This document shows, in pieces, positions 18,943 through 28,821 of a DNA stretch of 64,000 nucleotides; position 1 is the stretch's first letter, and every line of letters begins with the position of its first letter. The notes under the pieces are model-generated. The model was not told the DNA's origin, searched no databases, and worked only from the letters and a program-made list of their open reading frames with translations. The DNA lies in assembly GCA_964562685.1 (NCBI GenBank), contig CAZLUP010000018.1:1-64000 (forward strand). Direction: 5' to 3'. This stretch comes from Stanieria sp964562685. GTDB lineage: Bacteria > Cyanobacteriota > Cyanobacteriia > Cyanobacteriales > Xenococcaceae. A program made the position numbers and the translations under genes.

Positions 18943-18972
18943 AGTTTACATTTCTTAAACTAAATTTGTCAA
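18943..18972 (-). promoter_or_regulatory. Predicted tetR promoter
   Basis: Read on the minus strand, a consensus -35 TTGACA (18972-18967) is followed after 18 bases by TAAACT (18948-18943) as a -10. The -35 overlaps the distal operator by two bases, and the proximal operator lies between the -10 and the start codon. This geometry fits autorepression. Confidence 0.6.
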
Positions 18973-18986
18973 TACGGTAGCGTATG
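18971..18986. promoter_or_regulatory. Putative TetR operator, distal copy
   Basis: AATACGGTAGCGTATG repeats the proximal element (core ATACGGTANCGTATG followed by TTT) at a distance of 49 bases in the same orientation. It touches the predicted -35 of tetR. Confidence 0.65.
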
Positions 18987-19101
18987 TTTTGGTTGACATG
19001 ACATCGGGCTGCCTTCCAAAACAGTTTGATTTTGTCAATTAATAAAATAGATTGATAATTTAATTAATTCTTAAATCATCACAGTAACTAAAGAAAAATC
19101 A

Positions 19102-19557
19102 ATGCTGCGTTTTCAATACTCTAGTTTAATTGAGGCAGAACAAGAAGTTGTCTGGCAATTTCACGAAAGACCCGATCTTCTTGCTCTTCTGACTCCACCT
19201 TGGCAACCAGTTAAAGTGATTCGTCGCGAAGGAGGATTGGGCATAGGTGCAATTACTGAGTTTCGTTTGCTACTAAGTATTTTCCCCATTCGTTGGATAG
19301 CCCAACATATTCAATGTGAACCAAATCATTTATTTGTTGACACTCAGGTAGTTGGTCCTATGAAATCTTGGGTACATCGTCATCAATTCACTACAGAAGG
19401 TAGAAAAACTAGACTAACCGATACAATCGAATACGAATTACCAGGAGGATGGTTAGCAGAGTTTTTGTTGGGTTGGTGGGTAAATTCTCGGCTTCAGGAA
19501 ATGTTTCGTTATCGTCATCAAGTAACTCAACGGGAATGCCAACCAAAACAAGATTAG
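19102..19557 (+). CDS. SRPBCC (START-like) ligand-binding domain protein
   Basis: The 151-residue protein has the pattern of a SRPBCC fold. The N-terminal strand is followed by an amphipathic helix (EAEQEVVWQFHERPDLLALL). Alternating beta strands follow (for example ITEFRLLLSIFPIRWIAQH), then a long C-terminal helix (LQEMFRYRHQVTQ). Such single-domain proteins bind hydrophobic ligands. It is divergent from tetR, with 190 bases between the starts, so it could share the doubled operator. The ligand is unknown. I chose the ATG at 19102. Confidence 0.7.
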   Translation: MLRFQYSSLIEAEQEVVWQFHERPDLLALLTPPWQPVKVIRREGGLGIGAITEFRLLLSIFPIRWIAQHIQCEPNHLFVDTQVVGPMKSWVHRHQFTTEGRKTRLTDTIEYELPGGWLAEFLLGWWVNSRLQEMFRYRHQVTQRECQPKQD

Positions 19558-19962
19558 AAATTAGAAGTTTGCTGATTTTAGGGTCTGAAACCGCTAATAA
19601 TAAGATTTGTAGCTGTTGTGGTATATTAAGGTGAGCTTGAAGCGTTAAACTTGATAATAACTACCGAAAAGTAGACCGATCTGTTTGAGCAATGCCGAAA
19701 TTAGATTTGCAGTAATATGCACATTCAATTCGCTTAAATCAGTATTATTGATCACATCCAAACTCCATAAATATGAAATTTTAATTAAGATATTAGAGTA
19801 TTAAGTAAGAATTTTCGTATATAATACATAAGTGAAATTACGGATTTGTTTTTTTGCCAACCGAGTTGCATTCCTTGCCAAAGATTGTAACTGCCAAAAT
19901 ACTTAATAATATATTTTAATAATTTAGGGCTGCTTCTATAAAATTTTTTGAGAGTTCAATCA
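19558..19962. other. Gap before the exporter gene
   Basis: No gene or RNA is recognised. A TATAAT lies near 19821 in GTATATAATACATAAG and could serve as a -10 for the exporter gene. I see no convincing -35. Confidence 0.35.
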
Positions 19963-22900
19963 ATGGACACACAAGGTTTTTTGGAGCAGTTTCCAGCCGG
20001 TAAGTTAACAGAAAATAATTTAGCTAAACAGTGGTTATTTAAGCAAATCAAAGATATTTACGTTCACTCCTCGCTACCAAAACCAGACCGTAATATCGTT
20101 ACAAGTTTTATCCAGGATTGGGAACTGGGAGAGTTCGAGTTAGGAGATGATTTACTTAATTCCAATTCATCTTCAACAGAAAGTCCCCACGGAACTCAAT
20201 ATTTTTATTGGATTATTCAAGGTCAAGTTAGATTGCTGGTGTTTGACCGCGATCGCCAGAGACAAGTTTCTACCGCCAAACTTTCTGAAGGAGATTGTTT
20301 TGGTGGAGATTTGCTATTTGGCAAACAGTATCTTGCTTCAGAAGAGTATATTTCCTATCAAGCTAAAGCTGCCACAACAAAAGTTAAGGTAGCCAAAATC
20401 AAACTAGAAAAACTTAGACGTTGGTTAGAGAAACTACCTCATTTGCGCAATCAATGGGGAATAGCAACTCAACAAAATCACCGCTTATTTTTTTTCAAAA
20501 CCAAAACTAATCTTAGTTTTCTTCCCAGTCATCGACTAGAACCATTAATACCTTTTATTAAAGAATTAATTATTCCTTCAAAAAAATCTATCGCAGACAT
20601 AACTAAAAGTCAATCAGGTAGATTTTGGTTACGTCGAGGAGAAATTGAGGGACAATCTGGTCAAGTTGGTTTTTCTTGGGGTTATCCTGAAGAAACTCCT
20701 GCTGATCTTCAAAGCAAAACAGAATTATTAGTATATTACTTACCTCAAGAGCATTTGCAAACTGCATTAACTAATATTCCTGAATTAGGCAAAATCTTTG
20801 GCATTCCTTCTTTACTCGCTAAAAGTCCGACTAAAAATATTCAATCATCAGAAACAGTATTACAACTTAATACTCAAATTCAAAGCAACGTACCAGTTCC
20901 TACTCCTCAACAACAAGCTTTAATTAATCCACAAAAAGATTCTCCAGTTGTTGATTTTCCTGCGACGAAAAAATTACGACGCGGTTGGCAATTAGGCTAC
21001 CCTTTTATGCAACAACAAAGTGCTGCTGATTGCGGACCTACTTGTTTGGCAATGATTAGTCAATATTGGGGTAAAAGTTTTAGTCTGAATTGGTTAAGAG
21101 AATTAGCTCAAGTTGAACGTAGTGGTACTTCTCTCAAACATTTAGCTAAAGCAGCAGAAAGCCTAGGTTATGAAGCTCGTCCTGTGCGAGCTAGTTTAAG
21201 TAGTTTAGTAGATTGCCAAAATCCTTGGATTGCCCATTGGGAAGGAGATCATTATGTAGTAGTTTATCGCATTAAAGGCGATCGCCTGTTAGTTGCTAAT
21301 CCTGCTACAGGATTGAAGTGGCTACCTCGACAAGATTTTCTCAACAGTTGGACAGGATATGCTTTATTAATTGATCCGACTGAGTCTTTATTTGCCATTC
21401 CTAATCAAAAAAGGTCGATAGGGCAGTTTTTTCGGCTACTTGTACCTTATCGCTCTCTAGCAATACAAATTATTGGTGCTTCCTTATTGATTCAACTATT
21501 TGGGTTAATTACTCCTTTATTTACTCAAATTATTCTTGACCAAGTAGTAGTCAACAAGAGTTTCAGCACACTAAATGTTTTTGCGGTGGGATTGTTTCTC
21601 TTTGGAGTGTGGGCAATTGGATTGACAGCAATTCGGCAATATCTCCTCATTTATTTATCCAACCGACTCGATTTGACTATGATTGGCGGTTTTATTAGGC
21701 ATACATTAATGCTACCGCTAGAGTTTTTTGAGTTGCGCCATGTGGGAGATATTATTACCAGAGTCCAAGAAAACCAAAAAATTCAGAGATTTTTAATCAG
21801 TCAAGTAATTTTGGCTTGGTTGGATTTTCTGATGGGTTTTGTCTATCTGGCGTTGATGTTTTATTACAATTGGCGATTAACTCTTTTGATTCTCGGTTTA
21901 ATTCCTCCAATTATAATTTTGACTTTGGCAGCTACTCCTTTACTTCGTCAGGTTTCTCGCGAAATTTTTAATCAGGCAGCAGAACAAAATTCGGCTTTAG
22001 TCGAAACTATTACAGGTATCGATACAGTTAAAGCTACGGCTGCGGAAAAAGAGTTACGTTGGCGTTGGGAAGAACGATTAACTAATTTTTTGAATGCTCG
22101 CTTTCGTGGTCAAAAATTGGGGATCAATTTACAAGCTGCTAATGGTTTGATTCAATCGATTGGCAGTACAGCATTGTTATGGTACGGTGCAACTTTAGTC
22201 ATTCAAGACCAGTTAACCATTGGTCAGTTTGTCGCGTTTAATATGTTGCTAGGTAGAGTACTTGAACCAATCATGTCTCTAGCTAATCTATGGGACGAAC
22301 TGCAAGAAGTGTTAATTTCTGTAGAACGACTTAACGATGTTTTTGAAGAAAAACCAGAAGAAAGTCCGAATGATTCTTTGATAACTCTGCCTAGAATTAA
22401 GGGTGAGGTAAAGTTAGAAAACGTTACTTTCCGCTATAACCAAGATGAAGAGAGAAATACCCTGCAAAATCTCAACTTGACTGTTAGTCCTGGTCAAACT
22501 ATTGCTATTGTCGGTCGCAGTGGTTCAGGTAAAACTACTTTGGTTAAATTATTAGAGGGTCTTTATCACCCTAATAACGGTAGTATTTGGCTTGATGGAC
22601 ATGAGCTTAAACATATTTCTCCCGCTTCATTACGATCGCAAATTGGTGTAGTTCCCCAAGAGTGTTTCTTATTTTCTGGCACGATTTTAGAGAATATTAC
22701 CCTGTATCGTTCGGGATTTTCTCTAGAACAGGTGATTGAAGCAGCCAAGCTTGCAGAAGCTCATGGTTTTATCCATGCAATGCCTTTAGGTTACAAAACT
22801 AAAGTTGGAGAACGAGGCGCAAATCTATCTGGTGGACAAAGACAGCGAATCGCGATCGCTAGAGCTTTACTAGGTGACCCTCGTATTTTAATCTTGGATG

Positions 22901-23136
22901 AAGCTACTAGTTCTTTAGATACTGAATCGGAACGTCGCTTTCAACAAAACTTAACCAGAATGTCTCGCGATCGGACTACTTTTATTATTGCCCATCGTCT
23001 TTCGACTGTACGTAATGCCGATTGTATCTTAGTCTTAGATCGAGGCGTATTGGTTCAACAAGGTACTCACGAAGCATTAATGCAAGATAAACAAGGAATT
23101 TACTATTATTTAGCCCAACAACAATTGTCTCTTTAA
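19963..23136 (+). CDS. Peptidase-domain ABC exporter with N-terminal cyclic-nucleotide-binding domain
   Basis: This 1057-residue type I exporter has three regions. Residues about 70-190 look like a cNMP-binding fold (YFYWIIQGQVRLLVF, then LSEGDCFGGDLLF). A C39 peptidase-like domain follows, with Cys357 in SAADCGPTCLA and His430 in EGDHYVVVY; the usual third residue (Asp) is Asn446 in VANPATG. The membrane domain lies at about 480-760. The NBD has Walker A GRSGSGKTT (851-859), signature LSGGQRQR and Walker B ILILDEATSSLD. I chose the ATG at 19963 over a TTG at 19948. With the HlyD gene it probably secretes the RTX protein at 29.9 kb. Confidence 0.92.
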   Translation: MDTQGFLEQFPAGKLTENNLAKQWLFKQIKDIYVHSSLPKPDRNIVTSFIQDWELGEFELGDDLLNSNSSSTESPHGTQYFYWIIQGQVRLLVFDRDRQRQVSTAKLSEGDCFGGDLLFGKQYLASEEYISYQAKAATTKVKVAKIKLEKLRRWLEKLPHLRNQWGIATQQNHRLFFFKTKTNLSFLPSHRLEPLIPFIKELIIPSKKSIADITKSQSGRFWLRRGEIEGQSGQVGFSWGYPEETPADLQSKTELLVYYLPQEHLQTALTNIPELGKIFGIPSLLAKSPTKNIQSSETVLQLNTQIQSNVPVPTPQQQALINPQKDSPVVDFPATKKLRRGWQLGYPFMQQQSAADCGPTCLAMISQYWGKSFSLNWLRELAQVERSGTSLKHLAKAAESLGYEARPVRASLSSLVDCQNPWIAHWEGDHYVVVYRIKGDRLLVANPATGLKWLPRQDFLNSWTGYALLIDPTESLFAIPNQKRSIGQFFRLLVPYRSLAIQIIGASLLIQLFGLITPLFTQIILDQVVVNKSFSTLNVFAVGLFLFGVWAIGLTAIRQYLLIYLSNRLDLTMIGGFIRHTLMLPLEFFELRHVGDIITRVQENQKIQRFLISQVILAWLDFLMGFVYLALMFYYNWRLTLLILGLIPPIIILTLAATPLLRQVSREIFNQAAEQNSALVETITGIDTVKATAAEKELRWRWEERLTNFLNARFRGQKLGINLQAANGLIQSIGSTALLWYGATLVIQDQLTIGQFVAFNMLLGRVLEPIMSLANLWDELQEVLISVERLNDVFEEKPEESPNDSLITLPRIKGEVKLENVTFRYNQDEERNTLQNLNLTVSPGQTIAIVGRSGSGKTTLVKLLEGLYHPNNGSIWLDGHELKHISPASLRSQIGVVPQECFLFSGTILENITLYRSGFSLEQVIEAAKLAEAHGFIHAMPLGYKTKVGERGANLSGGQRQRIAIARALLGDPRILILDEATSSLDTESERRFQQNLTRMSRDRTTFIIAHRLSTVRNADCILVLDRGVLVQQGTHEALMQDKQGIYYYLAQQQLSL

Positions 23137-23725
23137 AAATCAATCAAATTGTGGATTTTTTAAAATTTTTGATGGCATAAAATTGTTTTGAATCTTGTTG
23201 AATTGAGGTTAGATGTTAATTAATTGAGCATTAGTGTATTAGAAATTACATTGATAAAACTGATTAAACCTCACTTATGTGATTGAAAAAAGCAATTTTG
23301 TTAAAAAACTGCCAGTTTGGCATTGACTAACATACAGGCAATCTTGTAGAGAATTTGTTAGGGAAGCAATATTTAAAAAACTAAACAACAATCAGGCAAA
23401 TTATTTGCTAGGCTTAATTTGAATTGAAGATTAAAAATAGCAAACTATTAGAAAAATAAGCAAAGAGGTTTCTTTGAAGTAATTTTTTTTTTACTTAACT
23501 TTAATATCAACAATTTTCCGTAAAGATATTTAAATAAAAAATAAATACTGCATAAATCAAGGCAAAAAAAACGTAGTAATCATTGGCAGCCCTAAAAACA
23601 AAAAAACACGTATTTTGGCAAAACGATTTCAGGCACAAATAAGCTCAAAAAAATAAACTCCTGATTGTCTTTCTTAAACGATAGAAAGCAGTTAGCTGTT
23701 TACTGTAATTCTTGAGATAAAACCA
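23137..23725. other. AT-rich intergenic region between exporter and hlyD genes
   Basis: This 589-base stretch is very AT-rich with several A-runs. I see no gene, RNA or clear palindrome. A long leader or promoter region for the hlyD gene is the likeliest content. Confidence 0.4.
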
Positions 23726-25309
23726 ATGATTAAATCAAATTCTTACTCGCCTGAATCTCAGGAAAATCAATTGTTAGAAGCTAACAAGCCGAGGGACGAA
23801 GTATCTCTTTATTCAAAAAATACCTCGACTTCAATTACGCCAGTTTCTGCTCATGAAGAAACCCATCTCAATTCTTGGTCACCAGCAATTCATAGCTTTC
23901 TCGAACAACCGCCAGCCACTTTTCCCTTCCGAGTCTTAATAGGAGGATTAATATTTACTGTGGCTTTTGTCTTGTGGGCTTGGCTAGGTCAAGTAGAAGA
24001 TGTGGGTCAAGCTAGGGGTAAACTTGTACCCGAAGGAAAAACCTACAAAGTTCAACCAATAGAAGCTGGTAAAGCAGTTCAAGTCTTAGTTGAAGAAGGA
24101 CAAACAGTTCAAGCAGGAGATATTTTAGTCAAACTAGATGCTAAAGTCGCTCAACAGGAAGTTGATCGACTAAAAGCAACTTTAAGATTATCACAACAAG
24201 AATTATTACAAAAAAAAGCTTTAAAAGACAGAATTTTATCAGAAGTCAAAACCCATGAAGCGATCGCATCTGCTAATCTCCTGGCACAACAACAAGCGAT
24301 CGCTATTGCTCAAGAAAAAGCTTTAACAACTCGTCAACTTTTAGAACAACAAGAAACAGAAGCCCTAGCCTATCAAGACAGGCAAGCTAAAATGCAGCCA
24401 CTCTCAGGAATGGCACAGCAACGACTCGATCAACTCTATGCTGAAATGAAAGCTCATCAACAGCGGATGAAGCGTTTAACACCTTTGGCAGAAAGAGGAG
24501 CGGTTTCTCAAGAATATATTTTTCAAGCTGAACAAGCTTTAAGAGACACCCAACAAAGAATTACTCAGAGTCAGTTGCAAGAAATGACAAATGCTAGCGA
24601 GCAAGTTTTTCAAGCCAATCAATCACTCAGAGATTTAGAAGCTAAAATAACTCAAAATAAAGGAGAATTGGCAACTAATCTTGAAGAAATCAAGCAATTA
24701 CAGGCTGAACTTACTCAAAAACAAGCCGAACGGGAACAAACTCGTTTAGAAGCTCAACAAAAAGTACAACAGTTAGATCTAGAAATTATTCAACTAGAGA
24801 GTAAAGTCGCCGAAACAAAAAACTTGCTAGCAACGGCGCGTACCAAATTAGGTCAGTTTAATCTCAAAGCTCCAGTAGATGGAACTATTTTAACTCTTAA
24901 CTTGCAGAATACTGGCGAAGTAGTCAAACCAGGAGACACCGTAATTGAAATTGCTCCTCAAGGAGCGCAATTAATGTTGTCAGCCACTCTTCCCAATGAA
25001 GAAGCTGGTTTTGTCACGAAAGGAATGCCGGTCAGAATTAAACTTGATGCTTATCCTTATCAAGACTATGGGGTAATTAATGGGACAGTTGAGTCTGTTT
25101 CCGCCGATGCCAAATCCGATGAAAAATTAGGAGAAATTTATCAACTAGATATTGCTCTCGACAAGGATTATATCGAAGACCGAGGAAAACAAGTCGAGTT
25201 TAAAGCTGGTCAAACTGCTACGGCAGATATTATTATCCGTCATCGTCGCATTGCCGATATCCTAATCGATCCGATTCGACAGTTACAAAAAGATGGCGTG
25301 AAGTTATAA
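23726..25309 (+). CDS. HlyD family type I secretion adaptor
   Basis: This 527-residue periplasmic adaptor is the probable partner of the exporter upstream. It has a cytoplasmic N-terminus rich in Ser/Glu (1-65) and one membrane helix (about 72-92, RVLIGGLIFTVAFVLWAWLG). The first lipoyl half is VQVLVEEGQTVQAGDILVKLD. A very long coiled-coil hairpin follows (about 140-375), then the second half FNLKAPVDGTILTLN and a C-terminal beta domain ending near residue 510. All expected parts are present. It starts 589 bases after the exporter on the same strand. Confidence 0.92.
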   Translation: MIKSNSYSPESQENQLLEANKPRDEVSLYSKNTSTSITPVSAHEETHLNSWSPAIHSFLEQPPATFPFRVLIGGLIFTVAFVLWAWLGQVEDVGQARGKLVPEGKTYKVQPIEAGKAVQVLVEEGQTVQAGDILVKLDAKVAQQEVDRLKATLRLSQQELLQKKALKDRILSEVKTHEAIASANLLAQQQAIAIAQEKALTTRQLLEQQETEALAYQDRQAKMQPLSGMAQQRLDQLYAEMKAHQQRMKRLTPLAERGAVSQEYIFQAEQALRDTQQRITQSQLQEMTNASEQVFQANQSLRDLEAKITQNKGELATNLEEIKQLQAELTQKQAEREQTRLEAQQKVQQLDLEIIQLESKVAETKNLLATARTKLGQFNLKAPVDGTILTLNLQNTGEVVKPGDTVIEIAPQGAQLMLSATLPNEEAGFVTKGMPVRIKLDAYPYQDYGVINGTVESVSADAKSDEKLGEIYQLDIALDKDYIEDRGKQVEFKAGQTATADIIIRHRRIADILIDPIRQLQKDGVKL

Positions 25310-25420
25310 CCATCCTCACTATTTACCTAGTTTTTGTTATTGGTTAAAATTGCATTCAATTAAATACCAATAAGCGATTTCTCATGAATCTGTTCACCAA
25401 CTTAACGGAGTTTTTAAACA

Positions 25421-25756
25421 ATGAATTCCTATAGCTCTAAACCTCAAAGTAAACTAGACAGAAATATGACTAATGAACAATTTGAACAAATTGTTGATGC
25501 CATTTTAGTAGGTAAATATTCCTGGGCTTGTGTTCTCATCCTGCGTTTTGCTGGTTATAATCCTCTACACTACATTCCTTATCGCACCTATAACCGTTTA
25601 ATTAAAGAGCATAATCATAATACCAGAGGCAACCGAACAACTTTATCTCCTGCTCAATCAAATGCTACAAAAATTAAAGATCTTAATTATCAAGAATTAG
25701 CTCAACCCCAAGAACTCAACTTAAGAGGAGGAAAAGGTTGGTTCTTTCCCTGGTAA
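25421..25756 (+). CDS. HetP-like protein
   Basis: The 111-residue protein carries the conserved HetP core, KYSWACVLILRFAGYNPLHY followed by IPYRTYNRL (about residues 32-60), preceded by MTNEQFEQIVDAIL. HetP and its paralogues control commitment to heterocyst formation in Anabaena, but homologues also occur in cyanobacteria without heterocysts, where their role is unknown. The C-terminal 45 residues are low-complexity and end in KGWFFPW. A GGAG lies 11 bases before the ATG. It lies 111 bases after the hlyD gene, an unusual neighbourhood for a regulator. Confidence 0.85.
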   Translation: MNSYSSKPQSKLDRNMTNEQFEQIVDAILVGKYSWACVLILRFAGYNPLHYIPYRTYNRLIKEHNHNTRGNRTTLSPAQSNATKIKDLNYQELAQPQELNLRGGKGWFFPW

Positions 25757-26088
25757 AGATGCTCACCAAGTTCGATGGGATAATTTCAATTTAATCATAA
25801 CTGGATAAGTAAAACTTAAAATATTCCAACTTTGTTTAACCTAACTGTGATGTAACTGTTGAGGGGGTAAACAGTACCCTGGCTTGAAAAGCCAGGGCTT
25901 GCGTTCACTTCGTCAAGATGAGAAAATCACCTAAGAAATTGGGTAATTTGTACTAGTCAAGAAGATTACCTCTACACTAGCGATGTGTACACTATATTTA
26001 ATCAAGAGTCTGCAATAGTGAGATAATTTTGATTACTCTAGATGTAGTCGCTCATATAAATCATGCCAACAGATTGAGGTAATCTCTC
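25757..26088. other. Gap containing an interspersed hairpin repeat
   Basis: Apart from the repeat at 25869-25913 there is no recognisable gene. The rest is AT-rich leader sequence for the downstream TPR protein. Confidence 0.4.
25869..25913. repeat. GCCCTGGCTTTTCAAGCCAG interspersed hairpin repeat, copy 2 (inverted)
   Basis: Reads AACAGTACCCTGGCTTGAAA then AGCCAGGGCTTGCGTTCACT then TCGT. It is the reverse complement of the element at 18316-18359 with about one mismatch. Here it is purely intergenic, which shows that the copy in tetR is the mobile unit. Confidence 0.85.
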
Positions 26089-28821
26089 ATGAAACGCAAA
26101 CATTCTCAAATAGTTTCTTTAACGTCATCAACTAGCATGATGTTGACAGCTTTATTATTATCTGTTGGCGTGGCTAATGCAAAAGATTTTTATGCAGCTA
26201 ATTCTCAACCAATTTTGGCTCAGGCTAATATAGAAACGCCTACTACACCAAATTCAGAGATTCAACAACAAATTCAAGCAGAAGCTAATCGGATTTTTAA
26301 CCGAACTCTGACTCAATTTAATTTAGTTATTTTAGTATCTTTAGCGGTTTTATTAACAGGTATTTTAGCTTCTTTATGGTTACTTAGAAGATCGGTAGCT
26401 AGGGAAGTTGCCCATCTGGTTAGTAAAAATCTTCAAGAATTAACTACTGCTAAACAACAACTCCAACAAGTTACGGAACAAGTTCAAGCAATTTTGCAAA
26501 GTAATTTAGATTTGAATCACAAAATTGCCCAACAAACCGAAGTTTTTCAGCAAGAATTAAACGGAAAAAAAGCCGAGGTATCTAAACTTTTATCGGAATT
26601 AGCTCAACTACAACAACAAAGTCTTATAACTATCGACAATCAGACTAAAGAAGCCCAACAAAATCTCGCCAAACTTACGAATCATTTTAGTGAAGAAATA
26701 GAAGAATTAACTATTCAAGCTCAACAAAAACAAGACCAAGTTATTCAAAATCTTCAACAACTAAGTCAAGAATTTCCTGGTCGACTAGATGCGATCGCTT
26801 TAACAGTTACTCAGCATCAAGATTCAATTTTTCAACAAATTAATCAATCTACCAATCAATTTGATGAACTTCTTAATCAAATCCAAACAGAGGTTCAACA
26901 ACGACAAATATCTCACGATCAAAATTTAAAACAATTAACTACTGAATTTCAAACTTTACTTTCTAAACTCCAAACTGAAATTGAAGAACAAAAAACTTCT
27001 GCTTCGGGCGATTTAGAACAATTAACTGCGGAATTTAAGGCTTTATTAACAGGACTTAAAACTGAAGTTCAACAACGACAAACATCTCATTATCAAAATT
27101 TAGAACAATTAACTTCTGAATTTACTCCTCAATTAGATCAACTGAAACAAGAGCTACAACAACAAAAAGATACGATCGCACAAAATTGGCAACAGGCAGA
27201 GAAAAAAATCATTCAAAAGTTAATGAACATTCAAGCAGAAGTTCAGAAAGAAAAAGATGCTATCATTACCAATTTAAATCAATCAAGTTCTCAATTTAAG
27301 CCTCAACTTGCTCAAATTAAAACGGAAATTAATAATCAAAAACAAGGTTTATTAACCTCTTTTCAACAATCTGCTTCAGACTTAAATCAAGAGTTGACAA
27401 GAATCAAAGCTGACGCTACAAAACGTCAAGAAAGTTGGGGTCAAGGTTTGCAAAAATTAGAATCTCAGTTAACCGAAAAGCTCACTAAAATTTATCAAGA
27501 AATCGAACAGCAAGCCCAACAACAAAAAGATTTATATCTACAACAATTAAATCAGTTAACTACAGAACTTACAGCCCAATTAACCAAAGCTCAAACTGAT
27601 AGTAAACAACAGCTAAAACAAATTGAAGCCAACGTTAAACAATTAGAAAATCAATTTAAACAACAGTTAAATCAACAGCGATCGCAATTGGAAGAGCGAT
27701 CGAGTCAAACTCAACAAAATTGGTCACAATTACAACAAGAAATTCTCACTCAATTTTCCCAACTCCAAGCACAATTACAACAACGTCAAGAACAAACTAT
27801 TACTACTTTTAAACAATTAGAAACTGATTTCGCTCAACAATTAAGTCAGTTAGAAAGTAACGCTACTAGTCAAAAAGAACAAATTCTACAACAATTAGCT
27901 CAAATTACCCCAACAGAAATAGCTGAACAAGCTGTAGCTGAACTAAAAACTAACTTACAAACTCTCAGCAAACAGTTAGAAACAGCCAAAATTAATCAAC
28001 CTCAATTATTCTTCGATCCTGCCGAATTAATTCAACAAGGTAATGATTTATTAGCCAAAGGAAAAGCCGAAGAAGCGATCGCTTTTTATGATAAAATCCT
28101 AGAAATACAACCAAATTATGAACAAGCTTGGTATCAAAGAGGTTTAGCTCTGAAAGAATTACAACGTTATGAAGGTGCGATCGCAGCATTTAATAACACA
28201 ATTAAAAATAATCCTAACAATACAGACGCTTGGTTACAAAAAGGAATTAGTTTTAGCAGACTCAAACGCTATGAAGATGCAGTAATTGCCTACGATAAAG
28301 TAATCGAACTCAAACCAGATTATCATCAAGCTTGGGTGGATCGCGGTGTAGCTTTAGGAATGCTACTGCAAAACGAACCCGCTTTTCAATCCTTTGATCG
28401 CGCTGTGCAAATTAAACCTGAAGATGCCGTTGCTTGGATGAATCGCGGTATGGCATTAGATATGCTAGAAAGATATCAAGATGCGGTTGCTTCCTACGAC
28501 AAAGCACTTCAATTACAACCAGAACTAATCAAAGCTTGGCAATATCGAGCCAAAAGCTTACGTCAATTAGAACAATACGAAGAAGCTATCAACAGTTGCG
28601 ATCGCGCCATTGCCATCAAACCCGATTATGCGATCGCTTATTATCTTAAAGCTACTTGTTATGCGCTCCAAAGTCAAGCTGAATTAGCAGTAGAAAATCT
28701 CAAACAAGCAATTACGTTAGATCCTAAATATCGCAACGAAGCCAGAATCGATCTTAGCTTTGATGGTATCGCTCAAAACGATCTTTTCTGGGAATTAATT
28801 GAAGGAAAAGACGCTCACTAA
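26089..28821 (+). CDS. Membrane-anchored coiled-coil protein with C-terminal TPR repeats
   Basis: The 910-residue protein starts with a signal-like hydrophobic stretch (about 17-31, ending near VANAKDF). A second hydrophobic helix is at about 79-100 (LVILVSLAVLLTGILASLWL). Residues about 110-640 are Gln/Glu/Leu-rich with internally repeated units (for example two near-copies around EVQQRQTSH and EIEEQKTS), predicting a very long coiled coil. Residues about 650-890 hold six or seven TPR units with the usual A-W-x-x-x-G pattern. It may be a scaffold spanning the periplasm. Its place in a secretion island suggests a role at the cell surface, but that is inference. Confidence 0.8.
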   Translation: MKRKHSQIVSLTSSTSMMLTALLLSVGVANAKDFYAANSQPILAQANIETPTTPNSEIQQQIQAEANRIFNRTLTQFNLVILVSLAVLLTGILASLWLLRRSVAREVAHLVSKNLQELTTAKQQLQQVTEQVQAILQSNLDLNHKIAQQTEVFQQELNGKKAEVSKLLSELAQLQQQSLITIDNQTKEAQQNLAKLTNHFSEEIEELTIQAQQKQDQVIQNLQQLSQEFPGRLDAIALTVTQHQDSIFQQINQSTNQFDELLNQIQTEVQQRQISHDQNLKQLTTEFQTLLSKLQTEIEEQKTSASGDLEQLTAEFKALLTGLKTEVQQRQTSHYQNLEQLTSEFTPQLDQLKQELQQQKDTIAQNWQQAEKKIIQKLMNIQAEVQKEKDAIITNLNQSSSQFKPQLAQIKTEINNQKQGLLTSFQQSASDLNQELTRIKADATKRQESWGQGLQKLESQLTEKLTKIYQEIEQQAQQQKDLYLQQLNQLTTELTAQLTKAQTDSKQQLKQIEANVKQLENQFKQQLNQQRSQLEERSSQTQQNWSQLQQEILTQFSQLQAQLQQRQEQTITTFKQLETDFAQQLSQLESNATSQKEQILQQLAQITPTEIAEQAVAELKTNLQTLSKQLETAKINQPQLFFDPAELIQQGNDLLAKGKAEEAIAFYDKILEIQPNYEQAWYQRGLALKELQRYEGAIAAFNNTIKNNPNNTDAWLQKGISFSRLKRYEDAVIAYDKVIELKPDYHQAWVDRGVALGMLLQNEPAFQSFDRAVQIKPEDAVAWMNRGMALDMLERYQDAVASYDKALQLQPELIKAWQYRAKSLRQLEQYEEAINSCDRAIAIKPDYAIAYYLKATCYALQSQAELAVENLKQAITLDPKYRNEARIDLSFDGIAQNDLFWELIEGKDAH

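Noticed and set aside
25421..25756. Small gene after a C39-type exporter taken as a bacteriocin precursor
   Set aside because: It has no double-glycine leader and clearly matches the HetP core.
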